Positions 21,014 to 33,766 of a stretch of 64,000 nucleotides of DNA are shown piece after piece; position 1 is the first letter of the stretch, and every line of letters starts with the position of its first letter. Below the pieces are notes generated by a model. That model had not been told where the DNA came from, did no database searches, and saw only the letters and a program-made list of their open reading frames with translations. Origin of the DNA: Cycas panzhihuaensis (lineage: Eukaryota; Cycadophyta). The stretch spans positions 99,021,741 to 99,085,740 of the forward strand of contig CM041465.1 in NCBI GenBank assembly GCA_023213395.1. Reading direction: 5' to 3'. The position numbers and the translations under genes were made by a program.

Positions 21014-21964
21014 TCAGAACAGGAGGGTGTATTCCTTCACTTCGTCAGGGGTGCACTCTGCTCCCACCTTGATGACCTTGTCCGAGGTAAGAACTATGTC
21101 CTGGGTTGCCCCCATACACATGGCATTCCCCTCCTCGAAATGGAGGGGGGCAAGATCAACCGGAAGGGAGGAAACGGAAGAGGGGATTGGGTTGGCTAAT
21201 GGGGACCCAATCGCTAAGACCTTCTGGTGGCCAAGCTTGTGGTGACCAGGAGGTAAATTCGGCGTGGAACCGGCTAAGTGTTCCAGCAAAGCCTCATCGT
21301 CTTCGAAGTAGTCTACCCCATGGATGACCTGACTTCGAATAGACGAGGCGCAGGATGGCGCGGGAGCGATAGGACTGGTATGGCCTGAAAACTGCCCGTC
21401 ACCCCTAAAAGACTCCGATGGAGAGTTAAGGAGAGGCCCCTCGTAAAAGGCAAGAGGGGACCTCTCAACGTTACCATCTATGGGAGGTGACGAGATGGGA
21501 GAGCCAGGGACATGATGATCAACATGCGCAATGTCATGTGACATGTGGAAGTGGCCCGGCTCTACAACAAAAGAGGTCGTAGGAGGAAACCTAGGACTAG
21601 GAGGATGCCCCGCACTAGTGCGGAGGAATGAAACTGGGTGAGGACGGTCCTCATTCTCACTATGGGACCCATCGTAGTCAAACACAGCGAGATACCCATA
21701 GCTGCCGACACCGATAGGGGTGAAACGTGTCATCGCAGGAGAAGAAGGTGTGGGACCTTCTTCCCGATAAGAGGAATCAGGGATTCCGATCGAGCAAGCC
21801 GAGACATGGTCGGAAGGGCGTTTGTTTCCCTTCATATGGTAACAGCTTGCTTGGGCGGGAGGCCTAGCTAGTTTGGCGAGCGATTGCTCGTGGAGGATAA
21901 CTTTCATTTGTCTATTATGGACAAATTTAAGTTGCCCCCAATGGGTGGAATACACGGCTCCCAT
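21014..21964 (-). pseudogene. Protease-to-RT linker of element B
   Basis: A 316-residue frame between protease and RT. It starts with AVYSTHWGQLKFVHNRQMKV, which is the block that closes the protease region in Tat pol, then a low-complexity stretch and ends LHFEEGNAMCMGATQDIVLT, KVIKVGAECTPDEVKEY, leading into RT. Equivalent sequence is found in D (31731-32789) and E (58640-59700). I know no separate function for it; it may be a spacer with a poorly conserved middle. Confidence 0.7.
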
Positions 21965-22600
21965 TTGGTCAAGCCATGGTCGCCCGTGCGGTGTTGTAAT
22001 CTACATCAACATCAAGGACGACGATGTCGGTAACGACGGTCTTGTCCTCGAGGGTAAGGGGTATCGAGATAGATTCTAAGGGAGTCTTCTCGCATGCCAT
22101 AACTGATGCGCCATGGAACAGTTCCAAGGCGGAACGCCAAGCTCGTGCATAACGCCGCAGGGCATGGCGTTGTGGAAGAACCGTTGTCCACGGTTCTCCG
22201 CAATGTGCACCTGGAGTATCTATGGTAATGGTGAAAGGGAAGTTCCATTGGCGTTCCCTTCCACTGGATGCAGGAAGATCTCTGGGATCGAAGGAGATAA
22301 TGGGCTCACTACTTGGGGTTGTACCTAAGGCATGAATGGACGCGTTATTTGATCCAAGAGCTTCCAGGAGGAGCGCTCATTGCTCTGGGCAACTTCTCAA
22401 GATGTCCATGATGGACATCCGGCGACCGATGAGGAGCTCTTCAACTACAGAGAAAGGCTTACCCCTCCCTGTGGGTTGGGTAAGGGCTCTCCTAAGTCGA
22501 ATCGCCGGGCGACGGAATAGTCTTGGGAAGTGCGGGAATCTCCGGAGGAGTAGCTTCCGGAGGAGGATCAAGCTGCGAGGTAGACGCGGATGCACATGTT
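21965..22600 (-). pseudogene. Protease region of element B
   Basis: Retropepsin processes the polyprotein. Minus strand blocks: RRALTQPTGRGKPFSVVEEL, ISFDPRDLP, FPFTITIDTP and TVDNGSS, the last being the active-site Asp in DNGS. A two-base deletion right after DNGS shifts the frame, and further shifts follow before LEDKTVVTDIVVLDVDVDYN. E (58217-58489) keeps this region in one frame. Confidence 0.75.
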
Positions 22601-24357
22601 GCCTCCTTTGCGGCTTGAGACCGGGTTAACGCGTAAAGAGGAGTGGTCTCGAGCATTTGGATCACCTTCTTCCCCTTGTTGCGGGACCGTGAAGGTGATG
22701 GAGCGTAGCGGTCAGGGGATCGCGAAGGAGAAGGCGACCTTCGCATACTCTTCCCTCTACCATTCGAAGGGCGAGGATCAGGAGATCGATCCCGATTCTG
22801 ATTGTTCCTTTGCTAAACAAAGCGACCACGTTCCCCATGTTTGGGGAACGGGTCTCTATGGATGGGCTGATCGAGGTTAGGCCTCGATGTCCGCCTAGGG
22901 GACGAGTCGCGCGGTGGGACGTCGCGCGGGTGCTGTGCTCGGCAACACGAATCATCATGGAAGCATTCTCCGTGGATGGAGCACCACCTCTTCTCAAGGG
23001 GAGGATCGGTCCTCCTTGCTTGAGAAGACTAGGTGTTACCTCCTTTGGGGGGCATCGTACGAGAAGTCTGTTGGACAGGTTTATGGGAGGTTGGTGATGA
23101 AGGAGGTTGGAGTTTTAACTCCTTCATCGTGCGCTCGAATGAGCGAATAGCGGAGGTAAGGGGATCTAGGGTCCTCTCAGTTGGATGCGAGGTGGACCTA
23201 GCGGGCTGTGAAGGTTTGGTCTCCTTCGCTGGAAGAGGCACCTCGCGACGTTGCGAGGGCTTGGGAGGATTCTTGAGTCCCGCTTGGATCTCAATGGCCT
23301 CCAAAGCTAAACACCTCGTGATGGCGGAGTCACACGTGGTCGCCCCTATCTTGAGGACTTCCACATGTACGGACGGCGCATTGACAAAGAGATCCCTCTT
23401 CAACTCCTCAGGCAACGTGGCCTTGGTGGAGTGAAGAAGATCGTGAAAGCGTCACATAAAGTCATGATTCATCTCGTCGTGACCTTGTTTAAGTGACAGA
23501 AGCGCCTTCATTCCACTTTCGAATGGACGAGCCACGTCAAAATAATTGACGAACTCATCCACCAATTGCTGGAATGAAGAGATCGAATGAGTGGGAAGGC
23601 GGTAAAACCACTTGAGGGCATCGCCCTGCAAGGACCGTGGAAATAGCTTCATAAGAATATGGTCGTAAGCCCAATAATCGATGCACGCCATAGAAAAGTT
23701 GCGTACATGCTCGGTTGGGTCTTGCGATGAAGTCCCGTCGAATTTGGGAACTTCAAGAGGGTGAGGCGGCAGGTTAGTCCTTAGCGCCTCAACAGACAAT
23801 GGCGTCGACCTATAGTCCACGAAAGGACATATCCTTGCTTGGGCTAATGGATCAACAACCGGTAAAGGAATGGATGGGGGTGGTAAACCCATCCCCCCTT
23901 GGGAAAAGGCCCCTTGTTGGAAAGGGGGCTGCGGGTAAGAGTTCTGAAAAAGAGGTACGCTCCCTTGCGATGACGCAGCAATGGGAGTTGCGCTAGACGA
24001 CGGAAACGGAGGATGAGGGACCAGGTTTTGCCCATATGGGCCACCCGTAGGTGGCGCGACCCCATATGGGTGCAACGGGTCCACCCCATAAATAGGGAGA
24101 TGGCTTCCCTTGCCTTGCCCCCAAGGTTGAGCAGTGTAACCTGGGGGCACGTAAAGAGAAGGAGGGGGGCCAGTGGGGTGGCGAGTCTCGTGAGGGTCAG
24201 AATCTTCCATTGCTTGGGCGGAAGGCTGAAAGTCATCCGGGTGGAAATGGTCATCTGGATAGTAGATGGAATCATCGCCCTCATGGGCGATGAGTTCCTA
24301 AAGCTATGGGGAACCAGAGTTCCTAAGGATCTTGAGGCCCAGACGGTAACCTTCCAT
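22601..24357 (-). pseudogene. Gag of element B
   Basis: Start ATG at 24357 (MEGYR), matching the gag start in D and E. After a Pro/Gly-rich segment (YVPPGYTAQPWGQGKG, GGMGLPPPSIPL) comes the retrotransposon gag core: VPKFDGTSSQDPTEHVRNFS, CIDYWAYDHILMKLFPRSL, ALKWFYRLPTHSISSFQQLV, FVNYFDVARPFESG. Near 22960-22990 one frame reads WCSIHGECFHDDSCC, a zinc knuckle of CX2HX4HX4C type, followed by an Arg/Ser-rich tail. Compared with E, about 0.5 kb of the N-terminal Pro-rich part is missing near 24190. Several indels shift the frame. Gag forms the particle and binds RNA. Confidence 0.82.
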
Positions 24358-24590
24358 TGTCGATCGGGGTTCGATGAAGGAACGAGACGATTGGTCTTCA
24401 ATGACGGTAGAATCTCGCAAGCGACGTGAGAAACGTCGCATGCAACGCCTTCACGAGCGTCGTTAGATGAAATGCAAAGGAAAGGAAGGAAAGCGATGCA
24501 AACACGTTGGGGGTTGCCCAACTGAAAACGGAATAAACTACTAGAGGCAAGAACACCAACAAGGAGGAAGCGGATTTAGCTTCCCTTCTT

Positions 24591-24606
24591 GGCGAGATGG
24601 TCGCCA
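24591..24606 (-). other. Primer binding site of element B
   Basis: TGGCGACCATCTCGCC on the minus strand directly follows the 5' LTR (whose end is CATTTCC). The first ten bases match C; D and E give the fuller TGGTGACCATACTGGGGA. The tRNA it would pair with is not assigned here. Confidence 0.65.
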
Positions 24607-27075
24607 GGAAATGCCTCACGGGGGCGATCCCACGCTTAGCAAAGGGATATAAAAACACCACACTGGGTTCGGGGAGGATCTTACCTCGCAGGTGCACAGT
24701 TGCTTCTAGGTAGCCATTGCAAAACGAGGCCTTCCTACCTGGATGGCCGGGAAGGAAAGGAAACCTCGGCGTTGACTCCCAAGGTAATGAGAAGGCAACG
24801 AGGAGGGCAACAAATCTAACGTGCGATAGGTATGAAGCAAGGTGTGGCTGAGGGGTACAACATAAATGGGTTTTCTATTCCTATGTTATGTAAAGTGAAG
24901 AAACAGTGCAGGAAAGTAAATATAAGGTAAAAGATTATTTTCCTTTTCCTCAATGCTTCCTTATCTTTACTTATCTATTACAGTAAATGTAAAAAAAGAC
25001 AAAAAATCATAAAGAAAACACGAAAGAAATGCAAGGAATACCTGGATCTGGCGTTCGAGTATAAACATAGATTCTCCTTCCGGGTTGCGCTCCTTCCTTC
25101 CTCCCTCCGCGCATTGATCAATCAACAGTGCTGAGGGGGTCTTACCTCCCTTGAGCATGCAAGGACTAAATAAAATGAAAGGCGAAAAGGAACGCAAAAC
25201 TAAAGGAGAGAAATACCGTGGGAGCCGACTGCGGGTTTGTCTTGCGCGCCACCTCCTCCAACGTGATCCTGCAAACAAGTGGAGAGAGCACCTTCCTCTC
25301 GGGAGAGAGGCTACAAAGTACGGCAAAGATATATGTGTATGTATGCAAATGAAATCAACTAAGATAAATAATTTAAGCTATGCACCAGAACGTAGTAAAA
25401 ATGAAACCAAGGTGTGCGAGAAGCATATACACTGTCATGCACCATAAAACATACTACACGGGACTGAGCATAGCCTCAGGATGGCTAACTCACCCACGAG
25501 AGGTCTCCACAAGGTTCGGGTAGGAAACGCTAGCGGGTAACAAGGTTGAGAAGGGTAGTAACAGGTTACCTATACCAAGTGGAAAGCTCCAACCAAATCT
25601 CTTAGGCTTCCCTAGCTCCGTTCCCTAAGAAAACGCGGATGATAAAGGGAGAGAGGATAAGGGACGGAACCCTTGGGGAGAAGGACGGCAATGGGGGACA
25701 GAACCCCGCCTATCTCCCTCAAACCCTCCTCTCAAACCCTTTACACCTAAGTTAACTCGAGAAAAGGGTGAAAGAGATAGGTTAGAGGGAATGGGTAGAT
25801 CTCAAGGAAAAACAAGAAAATACCTCTAGTCTAGAGCAAAGCTATGAGAGAGCCACAACTAGCTAAGATCACTTTCATTTAATAGCAAGGGAACTAGTAA
25901 AGAAAGTGGATGCAAGTGAGTGAAACGAGGTTGCAAGTAGAAAACAAAAACTAAGGAAAAAAAGCACCAACAAGAAATAAGAAATACCTTGGATGAGAGG
26001 GGCATGCATGCATGCACTTGGCCACTTGGAGCAGCAGCAACAAACGATGTCTAGAGGCTGATTCTGAGTGGTTCTTGCATGAGTGTAGATGGGAGAAGCT
26101 CCATGCAAGTTGAGAGCTGAAAGTTGATCCTTGGAGTAGCCTTTCTAGTGAAGAAATCCCTTGGATCTTTGAGCATTTGTAAGGGAGAGTGGAACTTGTT
26201 GTGGAGAATGGTAGGGGCGTGATAGCCTGCAACTCCAACTTATGGCGACCCACTTCACCTCTGTCCAAGCTATGTACATGAAGTTCTCGATTTACATCTT
26301 TTCCTTGTGTGTTTTTTGTGGAGAGTTTCTCTTAGAAGTCTTGGAAAATGAGCTCAAGAATGATGCAAAAAAAAGAAAAAAAGGTTTTTATCTCTTGTTC
26401 ACAGTAAGTGAATGTTGGGGGCGTTGGGGCGCCCCCAATCGTATGGAGCCATGTGGCAGTTCCGTGAAAAAACACGGAAACTGTCGCGTGGTTCTCCTTT
26501 TTAAATTTCGAACAGGTTGTCTGCGCGGCAAACTACGTGTATCCTGCAAATTCTGCGGTACCGCTTAGTTTACCGCAGTATCAACCTGAAATTTAAAAAA
26601 GAGAAAAATAAAAAGAAAAATCAGGTTTTGAGGTAAGAACAAAGACTAAACATGAATTCCATCAGTTGGGGGAAGGCCCAGGCAGTGGGCAAGTACCCAA
26701 AACAATGCAAAGAGCCCTAGCTAAGGGTTAAACCAGACTTAGGAAGGACTGCAACATACGCGACATGTTGTAACAAGAACAAACAAGCTGGCGGAAATAA
26801 TCCCGAGAAACTGTGGAGACATCATGGGTGGTTGTACGCCATACGGGGTGTCACATTCGCTAAGGAATGCCCCCGCTGTGAGTCGTCATAGGCTGAAGTC
26901 GTGCCGTTAGGCACATGTATTATAATGACGAGACAAACAAATGCATGTAGGCAGGCATATGTCAATCAAACTACTCTAAATTACCTTAATCAACATAGGT
27001 AAGAAAAGTAAGACCATATACCTGAACAAACCTGTGTCGATGCGTCTCGAGTCCATTCCCAGCAGCTAGGAAACA
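24607..27075 (-). repeat. Element B 5' LTR (2.47 kb)
   Basis: Starts TGTTTCCTAGCTGCTGGG at 27075 on the minus strand. Contains the palindrome centre GCGGTACCGC within 26548-26571, then about 160 bp on a TATA-like GATAAAAACC (26383-26392). It is nearly identical to 11430-13717. The last bases read CC instead of the usual CA. Confidence 0.88.
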
Positions 27076-28416
27076 GCAGCTAGATGCTATTAGGGTCGTA
27101 GGCAGACAAGGACTCCCCTATAGTACGTTACTATAGTGTTAGTATTTTTACCACTTCAGAGTAGTGGCACCAACAGGGGGACCACACCCCATCTCAGAGT
27201 GGGCCCTAATGGTCCACAGATGGCAGATTATGCTGAGAGGGACCGAGGACCAGGCGCATATCTATCACTCGATGGAGGCCACATTATTAGACCTCCTCAC
27301 CACGACAGATTTCATAACAAATATGTATAGGGTGGTGAGGTGGGATAGTGACGATGAGGCAGGAGGAGCAAGAGCGCCTCCCAGAGATGGCAAGGGCAGT
27401 GATGGGGCTGGCCCATCATGAGCTGCAGGAGAGGCAGGTCTGTTTGGGGTTGTAAGTGGAGAGGCAGGCCCATCAGGAGCTGCAGAGGAGAGTAGGGGCC
27501 CAGTGACACGGGCCCGGAGGCTACAGATTGTCAGGAGATCTGGAGAGGTGGCAGCTGCACTAGCTACAGAGAGGAGGGATGTCCCAGGAGCTGAGGCAAT
27601 AGCACAGGAGGTACCTGAGGAGGAGGAGGTACCCGCAGTTAGCGGAGTGCCAGAGGAAGAGGTAGTCATCTAAGTCAAGAAGCTGGCAACCACACCAGGT
27701 AAGACATGACCTTCTCATGTTGTCGTTCGATTACCAGATGTATATGTATTGTTTAGTTTTAATTTGGTATCCACATAGACATGTACTGATACATGACATG
27801 TTGGATTGTAGGCATGGTAGATATTTAAAGGCTAGTAGAGGCAGTAGTCTGAGAGATATTCCCTCAGGCCTACGTGGAGGGACAACCTCCCATCCAGGCA
27901 AGTGATGAGCCTAGATCGGTAGGCGGTCACATGGCAGCGTTCACACCATTGATACAAGCGAGAGATATATGGATAGCAAAGTCTCAAGAGCATGAGGCAT
28001 ATGCGGGATGATAGCAGGCTAAGATGGATGCTATCTAATCTGAGAGGGATGCTCTACAGAGTCAGGTGCAGGCACTAGAGGCTCAGGGAGGAGCCGGAGG
28101 GGATATAGAGAGCCATATATGGATGGCAGTGATGTAGGAGTGACTCCAAGGGATGGAGGAGAGGCTTCGCCTCGTAGAGATGGAGTGGGATCGTATCCAT
28201 GCCCGATACGATCGACTAATAGAGGACATGGCATCAAGGTTAGCATAGAGTAGGACACAGACTCATACACTAGTGACGACCCCAAGGAGGTCACGGGACG
28301 AGGGGAGCGAGGCAGGGAGCTCGCGGAGACTCAGGAGGAATCTCAAAGGGATGTGGTCCACAAGAGAGGGATTACATCGACCAGGAGATGATGCCCCAGG
28401 GGCAGGGCAAGAGTAG
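27076..28416 (+). pseudogene. Accessory gene of element D, exon 1 second part, intron and exon 2
   Basis: Continues the gene interrupted at 11296. Exon 1 gives PISEWALMVHRWQIMLRGTE, LLDLLTTTDFITNMYRVVRW and an Ala/Gly-rich linker, then the intron (27699-27811). Exon 2 gives VEAVV, IFPQAYVEGQPPIQASDEPR, then coiled-coil sequence and SRRLRRNLKGMWSTREGLHR before a stop near 28414. Stops at Trp codons are frequent (TAA and TGA early in exon 2). The gene keeps CAA at a codon that is TAA in B, which shows that B's stop there is secondary. Confidence 0.7.
27699..27811 (+). other. Intron of the accessory gene (D), 113 bp
   Basis: Donor CAG|GTAAG, acceptor GGATTGTAG|GC, phase 1. Same position as in B, C and E. 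Confidence 0.72.
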
Positions 28417-29041
28417 AGTAGGATATATGTATTTTGTTTTAGACAGGGAAAAGCATAGGCATCAAGGGAGTCACCATATATAGTCACATGATTGTACCCC
28501 CCTGTAAGGACACCAGCTTCCCATAAATGATGTACCACATCATATGTATGATATGACACACAATTTTTGATGTATATATATATAGACGAGGTGATTGATA
28601 TCCCATTTTAGTATATGATGTATATCATAACATGTGATGGATGATATGTATGCTTTATTTACATGTTTATGTATCTGTGAGGGTATACGGATGCACGAGG
28701 ATATGTGTGGTTATATTTTGAGTTGTTTATTGTATGAGCTTTGCATTGTAATATTTGTTTAAGTTGCGCATATTTCCTTTCATGCAGGGCTATATACCTA
28801 ATAGGAGTACACACAACTACCATGAGTAGAGGTGATAGACATATGTGGGGTTAGGAAATAGGGCGACACGCATGTCCATATAGGAGCATAGCGGGATATG
28901 CAAAGAAAATACCGAGCAAGAGGGGAGTGACAATACTCCAAAGCATCGTCCTAACTGGGGGATGCCTAAATAGGAGGACAAGGTCCTAAGGAAAATGGGA
29001 ATAAGGGTTCTGTAGGAGGAACCAAAAGGAAACAAAAGAGG
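28417..29041. other. Region between convergent accessory gene and pol (D)
   Basis: About 620 bp, AT-rich, with a TA run near 28574-28584. It matches the corresponding region of B, E and the F remnant. It would hold both 3' ends. No gene seen. Confidence 0.55.
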
Positions 29042-29099
29042 CCATTCTAAGTCGTCATTCCACCCGTGGCTGGGAGGAATGGGAACGAACTTAAGATGG
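29042..29099 (-). other. Post-pol hairpin (D)
   Basis: Imperfect hairpin with arms CCATCTTAAGT and ACTTAGAATGG and an inner CATTCC/GGAATG stem, just past the integrase end. Single copy, unlike B. Confidence 0.6.
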
Positions 29100-29142
29100 T
29101 AGGTTAGGCTAATTTTGAAGTGTGAATGAGGTGAGGATGAGG

Positions 29143-30420
29143 TCACAAGTAGAATTTCTTAAGGAATTTCCCATTAACGGCTTTCTCAAACTCAAGACCC
29201 TCCAAGGTGGAGATCCTATAAGCGTCGTTGCTGAGGCTCTTGATGACGACAAAGGGGCCAACCCATTTAGGCCTGAATTTGGCCAAGCGGTCATGAAGAT
29301 ATTCTAATTTGAGGACGTGGTCCCTAGGCAATAAAGGACGAGAACAAAGATGTTTATCATAGGTCCTTTGTGAGAGAGCTTTAGATGCTAGGTTAGCCTG
29401 GTAGGTGGCCAAAACGTCTCTCATCCAAAGCTTCGAGGTCCAGGAGGTGAGCTTGATGGATCGACTCCTTATTGATAAGACCCTGAAGAGAGACTCGTAA
29501 GGAGGAAATCTCCAATTCCAATGGGAGTACCACCTCGGTACCGTAAACCAGGGAGAATGGGGTCATTCCTATAGTGGCACAGACAGAGGTACGATAAGCC
29601 CACAGGGCGGAAGGGAGCTGAAGGTCCCAGTCTCTTTGAGACTGAGTGACAGTTTTCTTTAAAATGTTAACAAGAGTCTTGTTGAATGACTCCACTTAAC
29701 CATTTTCCTAGGGGTAGTAAGGAGAGGAAGTTTCGTGAGAGATTTTGAATTTCTCACAAAGCTCATCCATCTCCCTATTGTAAAAGGGAGTTCTATTGTC
29801 AGTAATCAGGACATCAGGAATCCCAAAGCGACAAATGATATGCTGGTAAATGAAGGTAGATATCGTCTTACTAGGGGTAGTAACCAGAGGGATGGCCTCT
29901 GACCATTTAGTAAAGTATTCCGTAGCAGTCAAGATAAACTTGTGCTGTGACAAGGAAGGTAGGGAGATAGCCCTGATGAGGTCTAGACCCCACTGAGCAA
30001 AAGGCCACATAGATATAATAAGGTGAAGGGCTTCGAAAGGCACATGGGAGATGTTAGCGTGCTCTTGACATCGCTGACACCTCAGGGAAAAAGCATGGGC
30101 ATCCTTGAAGAGAGACGGTCAATAGTAGCCCATACAAAGGATCCTCTAGGCCATGGATTAGCCCCCAAAGTGGCCCCTGCAAATGCCATGGTGGCATTCA
30201 TGGAGTATTTGGTCTGCTTCGTCGATGGTAACGCAGCGAAGGAGGATCCTATCGAAAGACCTCTTATACAATACTTCATCCATGAGGAAGTATTACCTAG
30301 CAGAAGTCCAGATATGAGATCTAAGCTTACTACTAGCTTCAGGGCGGTACTACTACTATGTGAGATACCGCATAATGTCACCATACCATTGGTTATCAAT
30401 AAATAGATGGAGAGGGACAT
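29143..30420 (-). pseudogene. Integrase of element D
   Basis: Blocks matching B: SMNATMAFAGATLGANPWPR (zinc region in a shifted frame), HLIISMWPFAQWGLDLIRA (Asp), VLITDNRTPF (Asp; Gly of DNG changed to Arg) and MESFNKTLVNILKKTVTQSQ (Glu), then KWVGPFVVIKSL and LKKFYL at 29143. Broken by stops near 29700 and by frame changes near 29400 and 30045. Confidence 0.82.
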
Positions 30421-31730
30421 CCTGAATAGTTAAGATAGACTCATCAGGAAGGGAATCGTCAACGGGGGTATTAAGCGAGTGAGGGATAGGGGCATCTACA
30501 AGCTACTCAGCCACTATCATGCCTTTCTTTGATTTCCTGTTAATGATATGAAGATCAAACTCACGGCGGGATGGCCCAACACCGACCCTACGGTCAGGTC
30601 TAAACGAGTAAGTAGATATTGCAAGGAATCAGACTAGATGATCACCTTAGTTGTATTACCAAGCAAGTAATGTCTAAACTTCTTAGTCACGCGGACCAAG
30701 GAGAGACATTCCTTCTTGGCTGGAGAGTAGTTGAGTTCGGTGACCACAAGGGTTCATCTAATAAAGTAAATGGCCCTATCGACTCCTAAATCGTCCTCCT
30801 AAGCCAACATAGCACCCAGGGACTCATCAGTTGCCAAGGTGTAAAGAATGAAAGGCCTATTGAAATAAGGGGGTTCCAATATAGGAGCGGAAGCAAGGGC
30901 TTCCTTAAGTCCTTTGAAGGCTTATTGGGTCTTATCAGACCAAACAAATGGAGCTCCCTTCTTTAATAGGTTTGTCAGGGGTTTGGCGCTTACGACGAAG
31001 TCTGCCAAGAAGCACCTAAGGAAGCCAAGCCTACCTAGAAATGACTTGATCTGTCATTGGGTCCTAGGAGGCGGCATATCAAGGATTGCCTTGACCTTGT
31101 TAGGGTCAATCTAAATTCCTTATTTTGACACAAGAAATCCAAGGAGTTTGCTAGATGTAACGACAAACACACACTTGAGTGGGTTTAGGCTTATATGGTA
31201 CTTGCAGCATCGAGTGAAGATAGCCCACAAGTCAGAGGGATGATAGGCCCTGACACGTGAGAGACCAATCATGTCATCTATAAAGACCTCCAACATGTCG
31301 TTGATGAGGTCATGGAAGATAAAATGCATCGCTCTTTGGTGAGTAGTGCCTATATTTTTAAGACCGAAGGGCATTGCCTTATAGGCAAAGGTACCCCACA
31401 TGGTAGTGAAGGCCATCTTGTGGCAGTTTTCAGGGGAGATTTAAATCTGGTTATAGCCAAAGAAGCCATCCATCAAGGACATAACTTCGAACCCAGCTGT
31501 CTGATCAATGATTTGATCGATGAAAGGGAGTGGAAATTTATTCTTAGGGCATGCGTTATTGATATCACAGAAATCAACACATATCCAGATAGTCCCATTC
31601 TTTTTAGCAACAAGAACAATGTTGGACACCTATTTAGGTAGTCAATAGAGGTAATAAGTCCAGCATCCAAAAGTTTCTTGACCTCTATCTTGATAGCGGC
31701 TGAGAGTTTAGGGTGGAGAGGGTGTTGCTT
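30421..31730 (-). pseudogene. RNase H and reverse transcriptase of element D
   Basis: RT: NIVLVAKKNGTIWICVDFCD (31441-31629), NNACPKNKFPLPFIDQIID, SLMDGFFGYNQ, PFGLKNIGTTHQRAMHFIF and VFIDDM (31120-31416; FIDD here). RNase H toward 30700 is heavily decayed by stops. Most damage is G-to-A or C-to-T. Confidence 0.82.
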
Positions 31731-32820
31731 CTAGCGCATGGGTCGGGCACTAAGAATGGTAGTGAGATTGTGGGTGACAATGGAGGGGTCAATTCCCTTC
31801 ATGTCAAAATAATCCCATGCAAAGACATCCCAAATCTCCTGGAATAAAAGGGAATACTCCCTCACCTCATCAGGAGAGCATTCCACCCCCACCTTAATGA
31901 CCTTTCTTGGGGCTAAGACTATGTCCTTGGTCACCCCCATGCACATGGAATTTCCCTCCTCAAAATGGAGAGGGGCGAGGTCAACAGGAAGAGATGGAAC
32001 AAGGGATGGAATTAGGTCAGCGAGTGTAGACCCAATTGCCAGGACCTTCTGGTGGCCAAGCCTGTGGTAACCAGAAGGAAAGTTGGGTGCGAAGCCCACT
32101 AAGTGGTCAAGCAAGGCTTCATCATCTTCGAAGTAATCAACCCCATTGATGACCTTACTTCAAATAGATGCAGTGCTGGAGAACGTGGGAACAACAGGAC
32201 CATGGTGGTCATCAGGCTATCTAACCTCATCAGAAGACTCTAAGAGAGAGTTAAGAAGGGACTCCTTGGAAGGAGCGAAAGGAAATTCCTCGAAACCATC
32301 ACCTGCGGGGGGTGATGGAGAGGAAGAATCAATGAGCTATGGATCAATGTGTGCAATGACATGAGACACAAGGGGGTGACTAGTCTCTCCAACAAAAGGG
32401 ATTCTAGGTTGGGACCTAGAACAAGAAGGGTGCCTCCTACTAGTGTAGAGGAATAAAATGGGGTGAGGAAAGTCCTCATCCTCACCATGGAACTCATCAT
32501 CACTGAACAAGACAAGGTACCCATAGCTCCCAACACCGATAGGAGTGAAGTGAGTAAGACTAGAAGAAGAAGATGTGGGATCTTCTTCAAGATGAGATGA
32601 ATCAGGTATGCCGATGGAGCAAGCCGAGGTATGAGTAGAAGGGCCTTTGTCATCCTTCGTATAACCATGGCTTACTTGGTTGGTAGAATGAGTTTGTTTA
32701 ATAGGCAGGCGCTCATGGGAAACAACCCTCATCTGTCCATCATGGATGAACTTAAGTTGCCCCCAATAGGTCGAATACATGGCTCCCATCTAATCAAGCC
32801 ATGGTCAACCCAAGAGAGGA
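31731..32820 (-). pseudogene. Protease-to-RT linker of element D
   Basis: Contains LHFEEGNSMCMGVTKDIVLA and DEVREYSLLFQEIWDVFAWD at the RT side, and AMYSTYWGQLKFIHDGQMRV at the protease side. Better preserved than in C. Confidence 0.7.
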
Positions 32821-33766
32821 TTGTAGTCAATGTCAACGTCAAGGACTATAATATCAGCGAGGACAGTCTTGCTCTCTAAAGTGAGTGAGATTGAAACATA
32901 TCCCAATGGAGTCTTTCCACTACCATCGTAGCCTTGGCATCACCAGGGAACAGGTTCCAAGGTGCAAATGCCAAGCTCTTGTATAATACCTAAGGGCATG
33001 GCATTCACAGAAGAACCGTTGTCGACAACAATCCTTCACAGAGTACAGTCAGGTGTGTCAATGGTAATGGTGAATGGGAAGTTCCATTAGCATTCCCTTT
33101 CATATGTAGGGGGAAGGTCTTTAAGGTCAAAGAAAATGAGAGGCTCATGGCTTTGGGTAACACCCAAAGCGTGAATGGGCACGCCATTTAATCCTAAAGC
33201 TTCCAAAAGGAGAGTCTGTTGCTCGGGACAACTCCTCAAAACATCCATCAAGGACATTCCCACAGCAACAGTATGAAGCTTGTCAATGATAGAGAAAGGC
33301 TTCCCCTTCGCAGTAGGTTGGGTAAGCACCCTTCAAAAATCGTAACAACCAGGATAGACGGGAATAGTCTTGGGAAGTAACGGCACTTCTAGAAGGGAGG
33401 TTTCTGAAAGAGGATCGAAGTGTGAAGTAGAAGAAGAGGTGCTAGCTACCTCTTTAGTGGCTTGAGACTGAGTAAGGGCATATAAGGGAGTGGCCTCAAG
33501 CATTTAGATTACCTTCTTTCCCTTATCTCGGGACCGCAAAGGTGAAGGAGTACGTCGGTGAGGGGAACGTGAAGAAGAAGATGAATCCCAGGCGCCCTTC
33601 CCTTTATCGCAGGAAGGACGAGAATTCAGGGATCTTCCCCGGTTCTGGTTGTTTTTGGACTAAGAATTACGATCACGTTCCCCATGTTGGGGGAATGGAT
33701 CCTTATGGACTGGTTGGTCTAGGTTGGGCCTTGAGGCCCATTTAGAGGATGATCCACGTTGAGGGG
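32821..33766 (-). pseudogene. Protease and gag C-terminal part of element D, cut by C
   Basis: The protease region is recognised by TQPTAKGKPFSIIDKLHTVA, ALGLNGVPIHALGVTQSHEP and ISFDL-like FFDLKDLPPTYERE (33087-33329) and decays after it. The Arg/Ser-rich gag tail lies at about 33480-33700. At 33766 the 5' LTR of C starts; gag resumes at 49717. Confidence 0.72.
33762..33766. repeat. Target site duplication of C, left copy (AGGGG)
   Basis: AGGGG directly before the LTR start TGTTTCC; the same five bases follow the 3' LTR end at 49712-49716. Confidence 0.9.

Larger units (their letters stand above)
11297..27075 (-). mobile_element. Element B: complete Tat-like retrotransposon (15.8 kb)
   Basis: Minus-strand element with two closely matching LTRs (24607-27075 and 11297-13717), PBS, gag, protease, RT, RNase H, integrase, hairpin, antisense accessory gene and RNase H ORF. 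It is inserted in the accessory gene of D. The outer end of its 3' LTR is shortened by about 85 bp together with about 30 bp of the host gene, so no target duplication survives. GC content and CpG frequency are much higher than in D, so it is younger; frames are still broken by several stops and small indels. Confidence 0.88.
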
